Shown piece by piece: positions 1-10,786 of a stretch of DNA of 64,000 nt. Source of the stretch: JBKPNJ01 sp963695705 (GTDB lineage: Bacteria; Actinomycetota; Actinomycetes; Propionibacteriales; Nocardioidaceae). Under the pieces are notes generated by a model. It searched no databases and was not told the DNA's origin. It saw only the letters and a list, made by a program, of their open reading frames with translations. Location of the stretch: positions 1-64,000 of the forward strand of contig CAVOHB010000004.1 in NCBI GenBank assembly GCA_963695705.1, written 5' to 3'. Positions within the stretch are counted from its first letter, which is position 1; each line of letters begins with the position of its first letter. The translations under genes were made by a program, and so were the position numbers.

Positions 1-1
1 G

Positions 2-498
2 GTGGAGCAACGCATCGCCGAGGTGCCGGGCGTGCGCGGCGTGTTCGGGCCGGCCGGCCTTCTGGACATCACCGCCGACGCGCGCGGCAACACCACCGCG
101 CGCTGCGTGCTGCGCGCGGTCGCGGCGCGGCGGAGACGGGCGCCGCCAATTCGACTCGAAAGCGAAGGCGAGGCGGCGCGCCAGCGCGTCGTTCGCCGCG
201 CCGACGCGCTCGGCTGGTTCCTGACCGAGAACGGCCGCCGGGTCCGGTTCTTCGTCGACACGGATGACTGGTCGCGCGTGTCGGCGGGCGTCTCCACCGC
301 GCTCGCGGCCTCCGGCCTCGGGCTGGCGCCGGCGTCGTCGCCGGCCTGGAGGCGCGGCCGCTCTGGCCCGACCCGCGCCAGCGCTGGCGGCTGTTGCCGA
401 TCGGATTCGCGGCGGCTTGGGCGTTCTTCGCGCTGGTCGCGCTCGAGCGGGCCCGGATGGTGGGCGCGCGCCGGACCGGATGGCGGCGGCTGGCGTGA
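2..498 (+). CDS. C-terminal part of a membrane protein, unidentified (partial)
   Basis: The reading frame enters from the left edge, so the N-terminus is missing. A soluble stretch (residues about 1-105) contains RFFVDTDDWSRVSAG. After a single-base shift near 335-350 it continues as a Pro/Trp-rich linker and one hydrophobic helix (LLPIGFAAAWAFFALVALER), then a basic tail ending at TGA 496-498. This looks like a protein whose bulk is outside the membrane and which ends with one membrane anchor. The TGA overlaps the ATG of the next gene (ATGA), which suggests translational coupling. I do not recognise the family. Confidence 0.4.
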
Positions 499-2009
499 TG
501 GTCCGGCGGCGGCGGGCACGGCGGCGCCGGTCGCGTTCGCGCCCGTGCCCGGCGTGCGGCGACCGGCGCCGTCGCGGCTTCGGCGGCGGGCGCTCTCGCG
601 TTCCTGCTGTGGCCGGGCGACGCAAGCGGCGGCGCCGAGGACGTCTGCCGCCGCTACCACGCTGGCCGGTGCTGTTGTTTCGACCGCGGTCGCAGGCGGG
701 CGTGGTGCTGCTGCCGTCGGTGCGCGTCGGCACGGGGCAGTGGGGCGCGCCCAGATGTTCTTCGTGAGCGTGCGCGCGGACTCGATGAGCCGGTGCGTGC
801 TGCGCGAGATCCGGCGGGTCACCGACCACCCTCGGGATCAGCCGGGCGTCGCCACGCCTGGTCGGATCGCGGATCGGTTGATGGGCGTGACGCTGGAAGG
901 CGACGAGGCGAGCGCATTCCCGACGATGCCGAGCAGGTTCGCCGGGTCCTCGTGCAGGCGCGGACCGATCCGGCCGTCCGGCTGGAGCTCGCGGGCAACC
1001 ACCACGAGGCGCTGATCGCGGTGCGCTCTCGACGATCCCACGTCGATCATCTGCAGATCGTCGCGCGGCTCGAACGCTACCTGACGCTGGAGCTGCCAAG
1101 CGCGCTTGGCGCGTCGATCAGTCACGCCCGCGGTCTCACCGGTGACCCGATCGCTCGGGCGGGGCGTGCTCGCAATCGAGCACGCGAACGCGTGCTGCGC
1201 ATCTGTGCACGCTCGGGCCGACCGCTCGACGCGACGGAGGCGCTCGCCGTCAAGCGGATCGCGAGGCAGGCGGCCACGATTGCGCGGCGGGCCGATCCGC
1301 GCGACTGGAGGCGGACATCGCCGCCAGCGTGCGCGACTTCGTCGCGCGCCATCCGTTCGCGCTCGGACCGGGCGAGGTGACTCGTCTGATCGCGGCGGTC
1401 CGCGCGGTCGGCGACGGCGGTGAGCCGTGCGACGACGTGCGCGTCGCGGTCGCGACGGCGTAGCCGGACGGCTGTCCGACGCGATCCTGCGCGACCGCCG
1501 ACAGCCTCGCCCGCCGATCGCGGCGGTCGGCGCCGTCACATCGCGGCCACGAACTTCAGGGACATGCTCTCGGGCGCGCAGCTCCCCAGCGAGGGCGTGC
1601 TGGCCGACGAGGTGCGCAGCGCGACGCTGGACGCGATGGGGCCGGTGGTCGGGATCCCGGCGGCGGCGGACAGCGCGACGGCCTATCGGCTGGATCTCGT
1701 GCCGGTGGGCGGCGCGCCGAACGATCGCGTGCTCTCGCAGCTGTGGCGGCGGGCGCTCGGCGCCGGCGCGGTGGCGGCGGCCGGTCTCATCGCGATCCTG
1801 CTCGTGCTGGGGGAGGTCCTGACGGCGGTGCTGTCGCTGCCGCTGGCGTTCGCGCCCGCGGCCGCGGCGATCGCGCCCGCGGCGCTGCTGGGCGAGCCGG
1901 TGGGGTTGCCGACGCTCTCGTTCTACGGGGGCGCGCTGGCGGCCGGCGCGATCCTCGCGCTCGCGGTGACGCCACCCGCGCGGGGGATCGGGAGCGGGGA
2001 GGCGCGTGA
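498..2009 (+). CDS. polytopic membrane protein of unknown family, frameshifted
   Basis: The ATG at 498 overlaps the previous stop. The protein must be stitched from at least four frames. An N-terminal hydrophobic stretch (ALAFLLWPGDASGG, about 590-625) comes first. A long hydrophilic middle follows, with VRRVLVQARTDPAVRLELAG at about 925-990 and DFVARHPFALGPGEVTRLIA at about 1330-1395. The C-terminal half has two or three membrane helices between 1745 and 1985 (GAVAAAGLIAILLVLGEVLT and LSFYGGALAAGAILALAVTP). The end is taken at TGA 2007-2009, overlapping the GTG of the next gene. A large exported loop between membrane segments could fit a transporter or biopolymer-transport type protein, but no signature residues are visible and I give no function. 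Confidence 0.35.
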
Positions 2010-3106
2010 AGCGGCCTGTCGGCGCGCGCGTCGTGCATCGCGGTCTGCGGTTGCGGCGCGCCGCCGTGGCGGCTGGGGGCGCCGCTCGACGGGCAGCCGT
2101 CCATTCCACCGGGCAACGCCGTTCCGACGCCGGCGCAGGCGCCGAGGCGGCGGACCAGGCGCGGGCCAGCGGGCGGCGCGTGCTGGAGATCGCGGCGCTG
2201 ATGCAGCTCGACACCACCGCCCGGCTGACGCGGGCCGCGCGCGATCGGCTCGTGGAGCTGTTGACGGCGCGTGCGACCGAGTTTCACGCGCTCGGCCGCG
2301 GCGATCCCCGAGAGCGCGGACCTGGAGACGGTGGCGCGGCCGGACGCGGTGCGCGGCGTGCAACTCACCCCTGCGCGCGCGGTGGCCGCGACGGCGGCGG
2401 GCGACGCCTGGAAGGCGATCGGCGCGCGCGAGGAGGCGCAGGCGGCCTACGCGCGCGCGGCGGCGCTCGGCGGCGTCCGTCCGGGTGAGGTCGGCATCGT
2501 GCCGAGGCGGGGCGGTGCCGGCGCGCCCGCGGCGCGGGTCAGCCGCCCGCCGACGTCGACGGTTACGTGCTGGCAGGGCGCGACGCTGTCGGCGCGCCTG
2601 CTGCCGCTGGTCGACGCGTTTCCGTGGCTGCTCGACCACCAGACGCGCGCGCAGTCGTGGGCGGAGCTGCTGCTCGCGGAGGATCCGACGTCGCCGGACG
2701 TGCTCGAGCTGGTCGCCTTGATCTGGGGCCGGCGCGGGCGCCCCGGCGACACGGAGCGGATGTTGATGGAGCTCGCCTACCATTCGCCCGACCGCGCGGC
2801 CGGCATCGCGCGCGGCGCGGCGGTCTGGGAGAAGGTCGGCCGGCCGCGCGAGGCGTGCGCCCAGTGGATCCGGGCGGCGCGCTGGCGCGACGATCCGGAA
2901 GATCCCACCTGGCGCATCGCGATCGCGTGCGCGCGCCGCGATCCCGGCGCGGGCGATCCCAAGGCGATCCGCGACTACGTCGTGACGCGGGCGCGCCCCG
3001 AGCGCCGCGACGCGATCGCCGCCGAGCTCGACGCCCGCCCGCCCCCCGCGCCGACGGCGGCACGCCGGCGACCGACGGTGGCGCGGCGCGACGGCGGCGG
3101 TCGTAG
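2006..3106 (+). CDS. probable lipoprotein with TPR-like helical repeats
   Basis: GTG 2006 overlaps the upstream stop as GTGA. After a frameshift near 2030 the N-terminus reads as a lipoprotein-like hydrophobic end followed by CGCGAPPWRLGAPLDGQ and a Pro/Ala linker. The rest is mostly helical with TPR-like pairs: AWKAIGAREEAQAAYARAAA (about 2407-2466), then QTRAQSWAELLLAEDPTSPD and PREACAQWIRAARWRDDPED further on. The C-terminus is Pro/Thr-rich and ends at TAG 3104-3106. Helical-repeat lipoproteins usually act as scaffolds for envelope complexes. That role, and a link to the membrane protein upstream, is inference from the overlap. Confidence 0.5.
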
Positions 3107-3117
3107 CGGCGCGGTGG

Positions 3118-3491
3118 TCACGTCGTCCTGGGTGCCGAAGCGGCGATCGCGCCCGCTGATCGCGCCTTCACAGCGAGATCGTCGTCGGCGCAGCAGGAGA
3201 CGCGATCGGGGTGCCCCAGGGATCCGAGGTCCGCTCTTGCTGAGCTATTTCTCCGGGACCAAATCGCTGGCGGTGGCACATCGGCCGTTGTCGACGACGT
3301 ACATCGCGATCGCGTTGATCCGTCCTCGCGAATCGCGGCCCCGCTTGCGGAGTTTCCGCCGCCGATGCAGGCGCAGTCACGACGATCAGGCCATAGATCG
3401 CGCACGTCCAGGTGAGGGCGACGCCGAGCGAGGATGGCGCAGAAGCGGCCGAACACGGCGCAGCGATCTTGGTCGAGGCCTGCGGCATCAT
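3118..3491 (-). CDS. T2SS protein G-like (pseudopilin-domain) protein, second copy, frameshifted
   Basis: ATG 3491 (an ATGATG pair) overlaps the upstream gene's stop. A hydrophobic N-terminus (ALTWTCAIYGLIVVT) is followed, after frameshifts, by INAIAMYVVDNGRCATASDL, then DPWGTPI, and finally a glycine/aspartate motif RFGTQDDV. The order 'helix, short residue-poor region, DPWGTP, (S)AG..FGT.DD' is the hallmark of the GspG C-terminal domain. In true pseudopilins this part binds calcium and packs against the pilus. No prepilin-peptidase cleavage site is visible, and no other secretion genes lie nearby, so this may be a stand-alone relative. The last codons are uncertain because of indels. Confidence 0.55.
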
Positions 3492-3936
3492 CGTCGGGCC
3501 GGTGCGACGTTGGCGCGGCGCTGGTGATGTCGTCGGAGGTGTCGAACACCTTGTCGCGGCCGGCGGAACGGACCAACGCCCCGAGGTCGGAGCAGGAGAG
3601 GGCGATGTTGGTCTGCCAGGCATCCTTCAGCGCGCGCGCGTTGGCGTAACCCATCGCGACGAGATCGGTGGTCGTCCGCGGGCAGTGCCGCGTGTCGAGC
3701 AGGTATCGGGCGACCCCCTGGTCGAGCTCCTGCACGCGTTGCTGCGAGACCTTCCGCCGCGCGGCCTGGAGGAGGTGGTCGTGAAGACGTAGGCCCAGGG
3801 CCAGGAAGCCGCAGATCAGCAGGGCGATCCAGACGGCGGGGGGAACCTTGCTCAGCACGGATGGGCGCGTCGTTGTGCGAGCGGCGAACCACGCGCTGGC
3901 GGCGCCGGCGGGCGCGGGCACCTCGGCGGGCGACAT
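3488..3936 (-). CDS. T2SS protein G-like (pseudopilin-domain) membrane protein, first copy
   Basis: ATG 3936 opens a frame with a Pro/Ala-rich cytosolic segment and one membrane helix (VWIALLICGFLALGLRL, about residues 30-47). A long helix follows (RVQELDQGVARYLLDTRHCP), then the GspG-like end AGRDKVFDTSDDI near 3545-3580. It is a paralogue of the next gene, which starts three to four bases before this stop. The helix is not preceded by a Gly-Phe/Thr-Leu prepilin site, so classical pilin processing is unlikely from what can be read. A frameshift near 3540 is needed to reach the TGA at 3488-3490. Confidence 0.6.
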
Positions 3937-3988
3937 CGCGTCGCGCGGCCGCGGCGGCGGGTTGACGATTTGGCGACGGCGTCGCGGA

Positions 3989-4577
3989 TCAGGCGCGCGG
4001 CGCGTCCGGCTGGTCGCCGAACACCTCGGCCTCGAACACGCGGATCTCGGTCGCGCGTCCTGCCAGGCGTCGCCGCCAGCCCGGCCTTGCGGCAGGTCGC
4101 GGCGAGGAACGTTCTCGCGGTCGAGGCCGTGCTCGACGGCGACCTGGGGCAGCAGCAGGCCGCGCGCGCCGGCGCGGCGGACGTCCAGGCCGTGGCGGCC
4201 GATCTCGATCTCCTCGGGCCGGTGAATGATGACGTCCGGCGACAGCACGGAGATCTCGACGGTCATCTCCCGCAGGTCGGTCGCGTCGATCGGCGGGAAG
4301 CGCGGATCGCGCGTCGCCGCGGCGCCGGCCATCTCGCCGACGACGCTCCACAGCGACCGCCGCCGCTCGAGGTGCCGATGCAGCCGCGCAGCGCGCCGCC
4401 GACGTGAAGGGTGACGAACGCGGCGCCCGGCACGGCGAGCGCGGGGCTTCCGGCTCCGCTGTCGCCGTCGCCGTCGCCGTCGCGGGCGCCGAGCTTCGTC
4501 AGCACCGCGGCGCGGGCGTGCGCGATCAGCAGCCGGCGCTCGTCCGCGGAGAGCGCCCCGATCGATTCGCCCGGCAC
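3989..4577 (-). CDS. amrA: AmmeMemoRadiSam system protein A (AMMECR1 domain)
   Basis: The frame begins at GTG 4577. After frameshifts it carries the AMMECR1 core: FVTLHVGGALRGCIGT (about 4360-4420), DPRFPPIDATDLREMTVEIS (about 4250-4310) and the sulfatase-like pair VLSPDVII / EEIEIGRHGLDV. It ends with EIRVFEAEVFGDQPDAP. The conserved RGCIG motif is diagnostic of the family, whose biochemical role is not settled. Family members are usually encoded with a MEMO protein and a radical SAM enzyme. Neither is present here, so this copy is an orphan in the window. It starts only ten bases after the stop of the phosphatase-fold gene upstream, so the two are probably co-transcribed. Confidence 0.75.
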
Positions 4578-4586
4578 CGCCCGAGG

Positions 4587-6800
4587 CTAGCGGGCGCGCT
4601 CTTCGAACGCCAGCAACTTCGCTTGCAGCGCCTCCAGCAGCGCCGCCGAGGCCGGCGCGTCGGCGAGGTTCTTCTTCTCGCCCGGATCCGACGCCAGGTC
4701 GTAGAGCTCCCAGCGGCGGTCGCTGATGCGGTGGATCAGCTTGTGGTTGCCGTCGACCATCATCGTCGCGTGGTGCGGCCAGGCGGTCGCCGGCAGCAGC
4801 TCGGCGAAGATCGGCCGCGGCGCTGCGGCGGCGGCCTTGCCCGCTGCGATGCGCGGCAACAGGCTGCGCCCGCGCATGTTCGCCGGGATCGGCGCGCCCA
4901 CCAGGTCGAGCAGCGTCGGCGCGACGTCGACCAGCGCGACCGGATCGTCGACCACCTGCGGGCTCTGCCCCGGCACGACGATGATCAGCGGCACGCGCAG
5001 CTGCTCGTCGAACAGGTCCTGGCCGTGGAAGTAGACCTTGTGCTCGCCCCACGCCTCGCCGTGATCGGCGATGACGACGATCGCGGTGTTGTCCGCCAGG
5101 CCGAGCTCGTCGACCGCGTCGATCAGCTTCTTGACCCACATGTCGCAGAACGCGATCTCGTAGTCGTACTTCTCCATCAGCCCGGCACGCCCGACAGCGA
5201 CGTCGGGAACTCCTTGTGCGTCATGTACGACGAGTGCGGCTCGAACAGGTGCGTCCAGAGCGCGAAGCGCTCCTTGCGCGCGGCCGCCTGGCGCAGCCGC
5301 TCGATCACCTGCGGCACGATGCGCGGCGACGCGATGTCCTTGTTCGACTCGGCGATCGTCCCCGCGCCCTCGTTCGGACCATTCGGCGAAGCCGCGGCTG
5401 ATGCCGCGATCGGGGGTGAAGTAGAAGTGCGAGAAGATGCCGATCGGCTTCCAGCCCGCGGCCGCCAGCGTCTCGAAGAAGGTGTGGTTGGTCGGCAGCA
5501 GGTTGGGGTAGTTGGTGCCCGGCTTGTCCCAGGCGATGTCCGACGGATAGCGCCCGGTCAGGATCACCGGGAACGACTTGCGGCGTGTTGGGCGCCTGCG
5601 ACCAGGCGCGCCGGAAGTAGGCGCCCTTGCGCGCCAGCGCGTCGAGCGTCGGCGTCAGCGACTTGCCGCGCCGGCCGCCCGTAGCCGGCGACGCCCAGCC
5701 GATCGCCGCGCAGCGCGTCGATGGTGATGACGAGGAGGTTGCCCTTGAAGCCGTCGGCGCGCGGCGCGACGGGCGCGATGGCGTCGGCCGCTTGCCGCGT
5801 CGTCGGCGGCGGCTGGCGCCCGGGACGCCTTGGCGTCGCCGCCCTCGCAGTTCTCGTCGACGCCGTTGCCGGGGACGTCCTCCGCGCCCGGGTAGACGTC
5901 GCCGCGCGTGTCGTCGCAGTCGCCGCCGCCGAACCGCGCCGAGAACCCGTCGCCGTCGTGATCGGTCGCGCGGCGCGCGACGCCGAGCAGGAGGCGCATG
6001 CCCCACGAGCCGTCGGCGGCCGCCGCGAAGCCGGGCGAGCCCTCGGGCAGCCGCGCGCCGATGATCAGGCCGGCGAACGCCACGATCGCGACCGCGAACG
6101 ACAGCGCCGACGCCGAGCCGCGCCGGCAAGCGCGCGCGCAACGCGCGGCCGGTCGCCGACCCGAACCAGAACAGGCCGTGCCCGACGCCGAGCACGATCG
6201 CGACGCGCGAGCGCGTAGAGCGGACCGAGATCGAGCACGCGCCAGTCGGCGCGCGACAGCGCCGCGACGAACGCCGAGCACCGCGACCGCGCCGAGCGTG
6301 ATCAGCAGGACGCCGGTCGCGCCGAGCGCGCGCGGGCGGGGCAGGGCGTGCGCGATCCGGCGCAGCAGCGGCAGCGCGGCGATCGCGACCAGCGCGCCCG
6401 GGCAGCGCGCCGATCGCGACCAGGCCGCCGACGCGATCGTGGCCAGCTTCTGGCTCTGCATCTTGCCGACGAACAGGCGCTGGCCGGCCGCGGCGACGAC
6501 GGCGACGACCAGGGTCGCCGACCAGGCACGGCGAGGATGCCGGCCGCGACCGCGCGGTCGCGGTTCGGCTCGTCGCGCAGCTTGCCCCAGCCGGGGGCCG
6601 CGCGGCGTCGAGCGCGGCCGCGAGCACCGCGCCGCCGAACGCCGCGAGCAGCGCGACCGCGCCGTAGAGGCCGAGCGCGAGCAGCGAACACCTGTCCGGT
6701 CGCGCCGCCGCGCCGACAGCAGCGCATCCACGATCCCGGCGCCCATGACTCCGGCCAGCGCCGAAGCCGCGACCGGGCGCCGCAGGGTCGGAAGCTGCAT
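4587..6800 (-). CDS. membrane-anchored alkaline-phosphatase/sulfatase-fold enzyme with DxDGDG insert
   Basis: ATG 6800 starts an N-terminal region with several membrane helices (6800-6010), broken by many indels. A calcium-binding stretch follows, with DHDGDGFSARF, GGGDCDD and NGVDENCEGGD (about 5975-5845), the MopE-like pattern typical of myxobacteria. The catalytic domain is nearly intact from 5567 to 4587: PNLLPTNHTFFETLAAAGWK, WTHLFEPH, AIVVIADHGEAWGEH and the C-terminal DLASDPGEKKNL. In the frame-corrected nucleophile region (about 5560-5600) the sequence APNTP precedes SFPVILTGRYP, which places Thr rather than Cys at the catalytic position. That is as in phosphoglycerol or phosphoethanolamine transferases, not sulfatases. 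About 738 residues in total. Likely an envelope-modifying enzyme; the substrate is unknown. Confidence 0.65.
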
Positions 6801-6899
6801 CCGTACGCGGTTAGCACGGGCGCGCCCCGCATGACAATTAAGTCGCCGGTACGGGCGACGCCGACTTGACAGCCCCGGCGCAACCGTTATTGCGGGCCG

Positions 6900-7060
6900 A
6901 TGGGAAGACGAGACAATCGGCGGTCGATGAAGATGCGCCGCCGGACGCGACAGAAGAAGCTCAAGGCGCGCCTGGCGAAGAAGCGCGGCGCGCGCGCGAC
7001 AAGGCCGCCGCCGCCGCGGCCAAGCCGGCGAAGAAGAAGGCCGCCGCGCCCAAGAAGTAG
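6900..7060 (+). CDS. small, very basic protein (Lys/Arg/Ala-rich)
   Basis: ATG 6900 opens MGRRDNRRSMKMRRRTRQKK. A single-base shift near 6985 then joins it to a Lys/Ala tail, KPAKKKAAAPKK, ending at TAG 7058-7060; the product is about 53 residues. The N-terminal pattern 'RRDNR..KMRR..Q.KKK' resembles a small basic protein I recall from myxobacteria. It would suit an RNA- or DNA-binding protein, but that rests on charge only. It lies six bases before the mutS start. Confidence 0.5.
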
Positions 7061-7065
7061 GACGG

Positions 7066-9788
7066 GTGGAAGCGGGCGCGCAGCCCGGCGCAGCGCTGAT
7101 GCAGCAGCCGCAGCCGCGCCACGACGGCGCTCATGCGCCAGTACCTCGACGTCAAGGCGAGGTACCCGGACGCGATCGTCTTCTTCCGGCTCGGCGACTT
7201 CTACGAGATGTTCTACGAGGACGCGGTCTATGCCGCGCGCGTCCTCGATCTGACGCTGACGACGCGCGACAAGGGGAAGGAGGATCCCGTCCCGATGTGC
7301 GGCATCCCGCACCACGCCGTGCGGCCGTACCTGGTCAAGCTGACCGAGCTCGGCCACCGGGTGGCGCTGTGCGAGCAGCTCGAGGACCCGCGGGCGTCGC
7401 GCGGGCATCGTCAAGCGCGACGTCGTCCGCGTCGTCACGCCGGGCGTGATGCTCGACGAGGAGTCGCTGGATCCGCGCGCGCCCAGCTACGTCGCGGCGG
7501 TCGTCGGCGACGCGCGGCGGCGGCTACGGGCTGGCGTTCCTCGACGTCACGACCGGCGACTTCCGCGCCACCGAGGCGGCGACGGGCGACGCGCTGGTCG
7601 AGGAGATCGGCCGCGTCGCGCCGCGCGAGCTGGTGTTCGGGCGCGACGACGACGGCCAGGCGCTGGTCGAGCTGGTGCGCGCCGCGCATCCGGCGCGTGC
7701 CGCGCGCGCACCGTCGCGGCGGGCGACGACGCCGCCGAGCTGGCGCGCGCGCTGGGCCGGCGCGTCGCCGGCGGCCTGGCCGAGCGCGACGCCGCGCGGC
7801 CGCCGCCGCGGCGGCGCGGTGCTGCGCTACGCGCGCGCGACGCAGCCCGGCGGTCGAGCTGCCGGTCGCGCGCCTCGACGTCTACGCGCGCACCGACACG
7901 CTCGATCATCGACGAGCAGGCGCGCGCGCACCTCGAGCTGACCGAGTCGCTGCTCGACCGCCGGCGCGCCGGGCTCGCTGATCGAGGTGCTCGACGAGAG
8001 CCGGCACCGCGATGGGCGGGCGGCTGCTGCGCCGCTGGCTGCTGTTTCCGTCGGTCGACGTCGCGGCCATCCGCCGCCGGCACGACGCCGTCGAGCGGCT
8101 GGTCGGCGCGCACGCGGCGCGCGACGACGCGCGCCGCGTGCTCGGCGAGGTCGCCGACATCGAGCGCCTGGTCGGGCGGGCGCGCCTCGGCGTCGCGACG
8201 CCGCGCGATCTGGCGGTGCTGGGCCGCTCGCTCGCGCGCCTGCCCGAGCTGCGCGCGGCGCTGGCGGACGCGCGACGCCGGCGAGATCGGCGGCTCGCTC
8301 GCCGCGGACGAGAGCCTGCTGTCGCTGGGCGACGACCTGGCCGCGGAGATCGCGGCCGAGCTCGACGCGCGTGCTGCGCGCCGACGCGCCCGCCGTCGAC
8401 CAAGGACGGCGGCTTCGTCAACGCCGGCGTCTCGCCGAGCTCGACGAGCTGCGCGACATCGCCGGCGGGCGGGCGCGAGCCGCATCGCCGCCATCGAGGC
8501 GCGCGAGCGCGAGCGCACCGGCATCCCGTCGCTGAAGGTCAAGTTCAACAGCGTCTTCGGCTACTACATCGAGGTGACGCGCGCGCACCTGCGCGTCGGT
8601 GCCGGCCGACTACCGCCGCAAGCAGACCGTCGCCAACGCCGAGCGCTTCGTGACGCCGGAGCTGGGCGAGTTCGAGCAGACGATCCTGTCCGCCGACGAG
8701 CGGCGCATCGCGCTCGAGCTGGAGATCTTCACGGCGCTGCGCGCGACGGTCGCGGCCGCGGCCGGCGCGGCTGCTCGCGCTCGCCGGCGCGCGTCGCCGC
8801 GGTCGACACGCTGGCCGGCGCTCGCCGAGGTCGCGCACCGCGCGCGGCTACTGCCGGCCCGGACGTCGACGACAGCGGCGTCATCGATCTCGCCGACGCG
8901 CGCCACCCGGTCGTCGAGCGGCTGGCGGCGGCCGGGCGCGTTCGTCCCCAACGACGTCCGCCTCGATCCGGCGGCCGAGCAGGTGCTGATCGTCACCGGC
9001 CCCAACATGGCGGGCAAGTCGACGCTGATCCGGCAGGTGGCGCTGGCCGTCATCCTGGCGCAGATGGGCGGCTTCGTGCCGGCGCGCGCGCGCGCGCATC
9101 GGCGTCTGCGATCGCGTGTTCACGCGCGTCGGCGCCGGCGACAACCTGGCGCGCGGCGAGTCGACGTTCATGGTCGAGATGCGCGAGACCGCGCAGATCC
9201 TGCGCTACGCGACCGCGCGCAGCCTGATCGTGCTCGACGAGATCGGGCGCGGCACGTCGACCTACGACGGCGTGTCGATCGCCTGGGCGGTCGCCGAGCA
9301 CCTCCACGACCGGGTGGGCGCCAAGACGCTGTTCGCGACGCACTACCACGAGCTGGGCGCGCTGGCCGCGCCAGCACGCGCGCGTGCGCAACGTGTCGGT
9401 CGCGGCGCGCGAGTGGAAGGGGGAGGTGGTGTTCCTGCGCAAGCTGACCGCGGGCGGCGCGAACCGCTCGTTCGGCGTCGAGGTGGCGAAGCTGGCGGGC
9501 CTGCCGCCCGCGGTGGTCGCCCGCGCCCGCGCCATCCTGCGCACGCTCGAGTCGGACGCGGCGCGCGGGCGCGGACGTGCCGCGCCCCGTCGTACCCGGG
9601 CGAGGCGGAGGCGAGCGCCCAGCTCGGGCCTGTTCTCGGCCGCCGCGGCCGCGGCCGCGGCGTCGCCGGAGCGGGCGCTGTCCGAGGTGGTCGCGCGGCT
9701 CAAGGCCGTCGACCCGGACGAGCTGTCGCCCCGCGCCGCCCACGACCTCCTGGCCGAGCTGGCAAAGAAATTGACGCCACGCTCCTAG
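7066..9788 (+). CDS. mutS: DNA mismatch repair protein MutS
   Basis: MutS binds mismatches and small loops and, with ATP, recruits MutL. The mismatch-binding domain is clear: LMRQYLDVKARYPD and FFRLGDFYEMFYEDAVYAAR (about 7130-7230) include the Phe-x-Glu wedge residues as DFYEMF, followed by PMCGIPHHAV. Lever and clamp regions follow in several frames (SLKVKFNSVFGYYIEVTRAH at about 8527). The ATPase has Walker A GPNMAGKSTLIRQ (about 8999-9037), Walker B LIVLDEIGRGTSTYDG (about 9225-9275) and the switch FATHYHEL. At about 907 residues from GTG 7066 it has normal length; ATG 7099 is an alternative start. At least fifteen indels break the frame, too many for a recent pseudogene with such well-preserved motifs. 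Confidence 0.93.
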
Positions 9789-9853
9789 CTTGGCTTTGAT
9801 GGGGAAGTCGGCGCGCGCGTCGGTCATGCTTTCAGCGCGGTCGACGCGCTCTC

Positions 9854-10719
9854 ATGCTGGCTCGTGCCCCCCGCCTCCTGCTGTTCGCGGCCTTGTCGCT
9901 GCTGGCGCCGCTGCGCGCGCTGGCGGCCGACGCGGGGCGAAGCCGCCGCCAGCGCCGGCCGTGCCGCACCGGCGGCCGCCGCCGGCGCCGTCGGCGGCAC
10001 GCGGCGAAGATCGCCGCAAAGCGCCGAGCCGCGAAGACGGCGAAGGCGCAAGACGCCCAAGGCGCCCAAGAACCCACCGGTCGTCCTCTATCACCGTGAA
10101 CCACAAGGAGACGTTTCCGCTGCGCCTGCGCGACGCGCAGGGGAAGCCGATCAAGGGCAATCAGAAGCGCTTCGATCGCTTCCTCCGCTGCCACCACACC
10201 GAGAAGAAGCACGCGATGAACCCGCGGCTGATGCGCCTGCTCTATCAGACGGGCCGGCACTGGCCCGGGCAAGCGCGCTGGAGGTCGTCTCGGGCTACCG
10301 CAACCCGACCGTGGCCAAGAACCCGCGCAGCCCGCACATGAAGGGGCTGGCCTGCGACTTCCGCGTCGACGGCGTGCAAGACGGCCGAGCTGCGCGACTA
10401 CCTGCGCAAGACCTTCGACAAGGTCGGCGTCGGCTACTACCCGAACTCGACGTTCGTGCACCTGGACGTGCGCAAGGATCGGTCGGCGTTCTGGATCGAC
10501 TACTCCGGTCCCGGCGAGCGCGCGGTCTACTCGGAGAACCCGGGCGACGACCTGCGCACGGGCCGCGCCGACAGCTACCACCCGACGAAGATCGATGAAT
10601 CGTGGGCGGCCGACGACTCGTCAATGCCAGCGGAATCCGGCGGGCAACGCGCGCAGAAGAAGGACGAGACTCAGCCGTCCGAAGCACCCCTGAAGAAGCG
10701 CCTCAAATCAGTGAAGTGA
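9854..10719 (+). CDS. secreted M15/DUF882 (YcbK-like) peptidoglycan peptidase
   Basis: ATG 9854 begins a signal peptide (APRLLLFAALSLLAPLRALA). A low-complexity Ala/Lys/Pro linker with frameshifts follows, then the folded domain from about 10,095: LEVVSGYRNP, SPHMKGLACDFRV (the H-x6-D zinc motif) and FVHLDVRKDRSAFW (the second His). These are the three zinc ligands of the D-Ala-D-Ala carboxypeptidase-like M15 fold found in the DUF882 family. It should act in the periplasm on peptide cross-links. The C-terminus is charged and disordered. It sits 65 bases after mutS on the same strand, but a short hairpin and its own leader suggest an independent unit. Confidence 0.75.
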
Positions 10720-10723
10720 ATCG

Positions 10724-10744
10724 ACAAACCGTTCTCGGGTTTGT
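10724..10744 (+). terminator. possible weak terminator hairpin
   Basis: ACAAACC and GGTTTGT form a seven-base-pair stem around a seven-base loop, five bases after the peptidase stop. There is no T-run after it, so terminator activity is uncertain. Confidence 0.3.
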
Positions 10745-10786
10745 GCTAACGTCCAGACCTTCCCGACGGTCCACGAGGAGGATCTG

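Noticed and set aside
7066..9788. Programmed frameshifting or pseudogenisation of mutS.
   Set aside because: More than fifteen shifts with intact motifs, and the same pattern in nearly all neighbouring genes, point to sequencing error.
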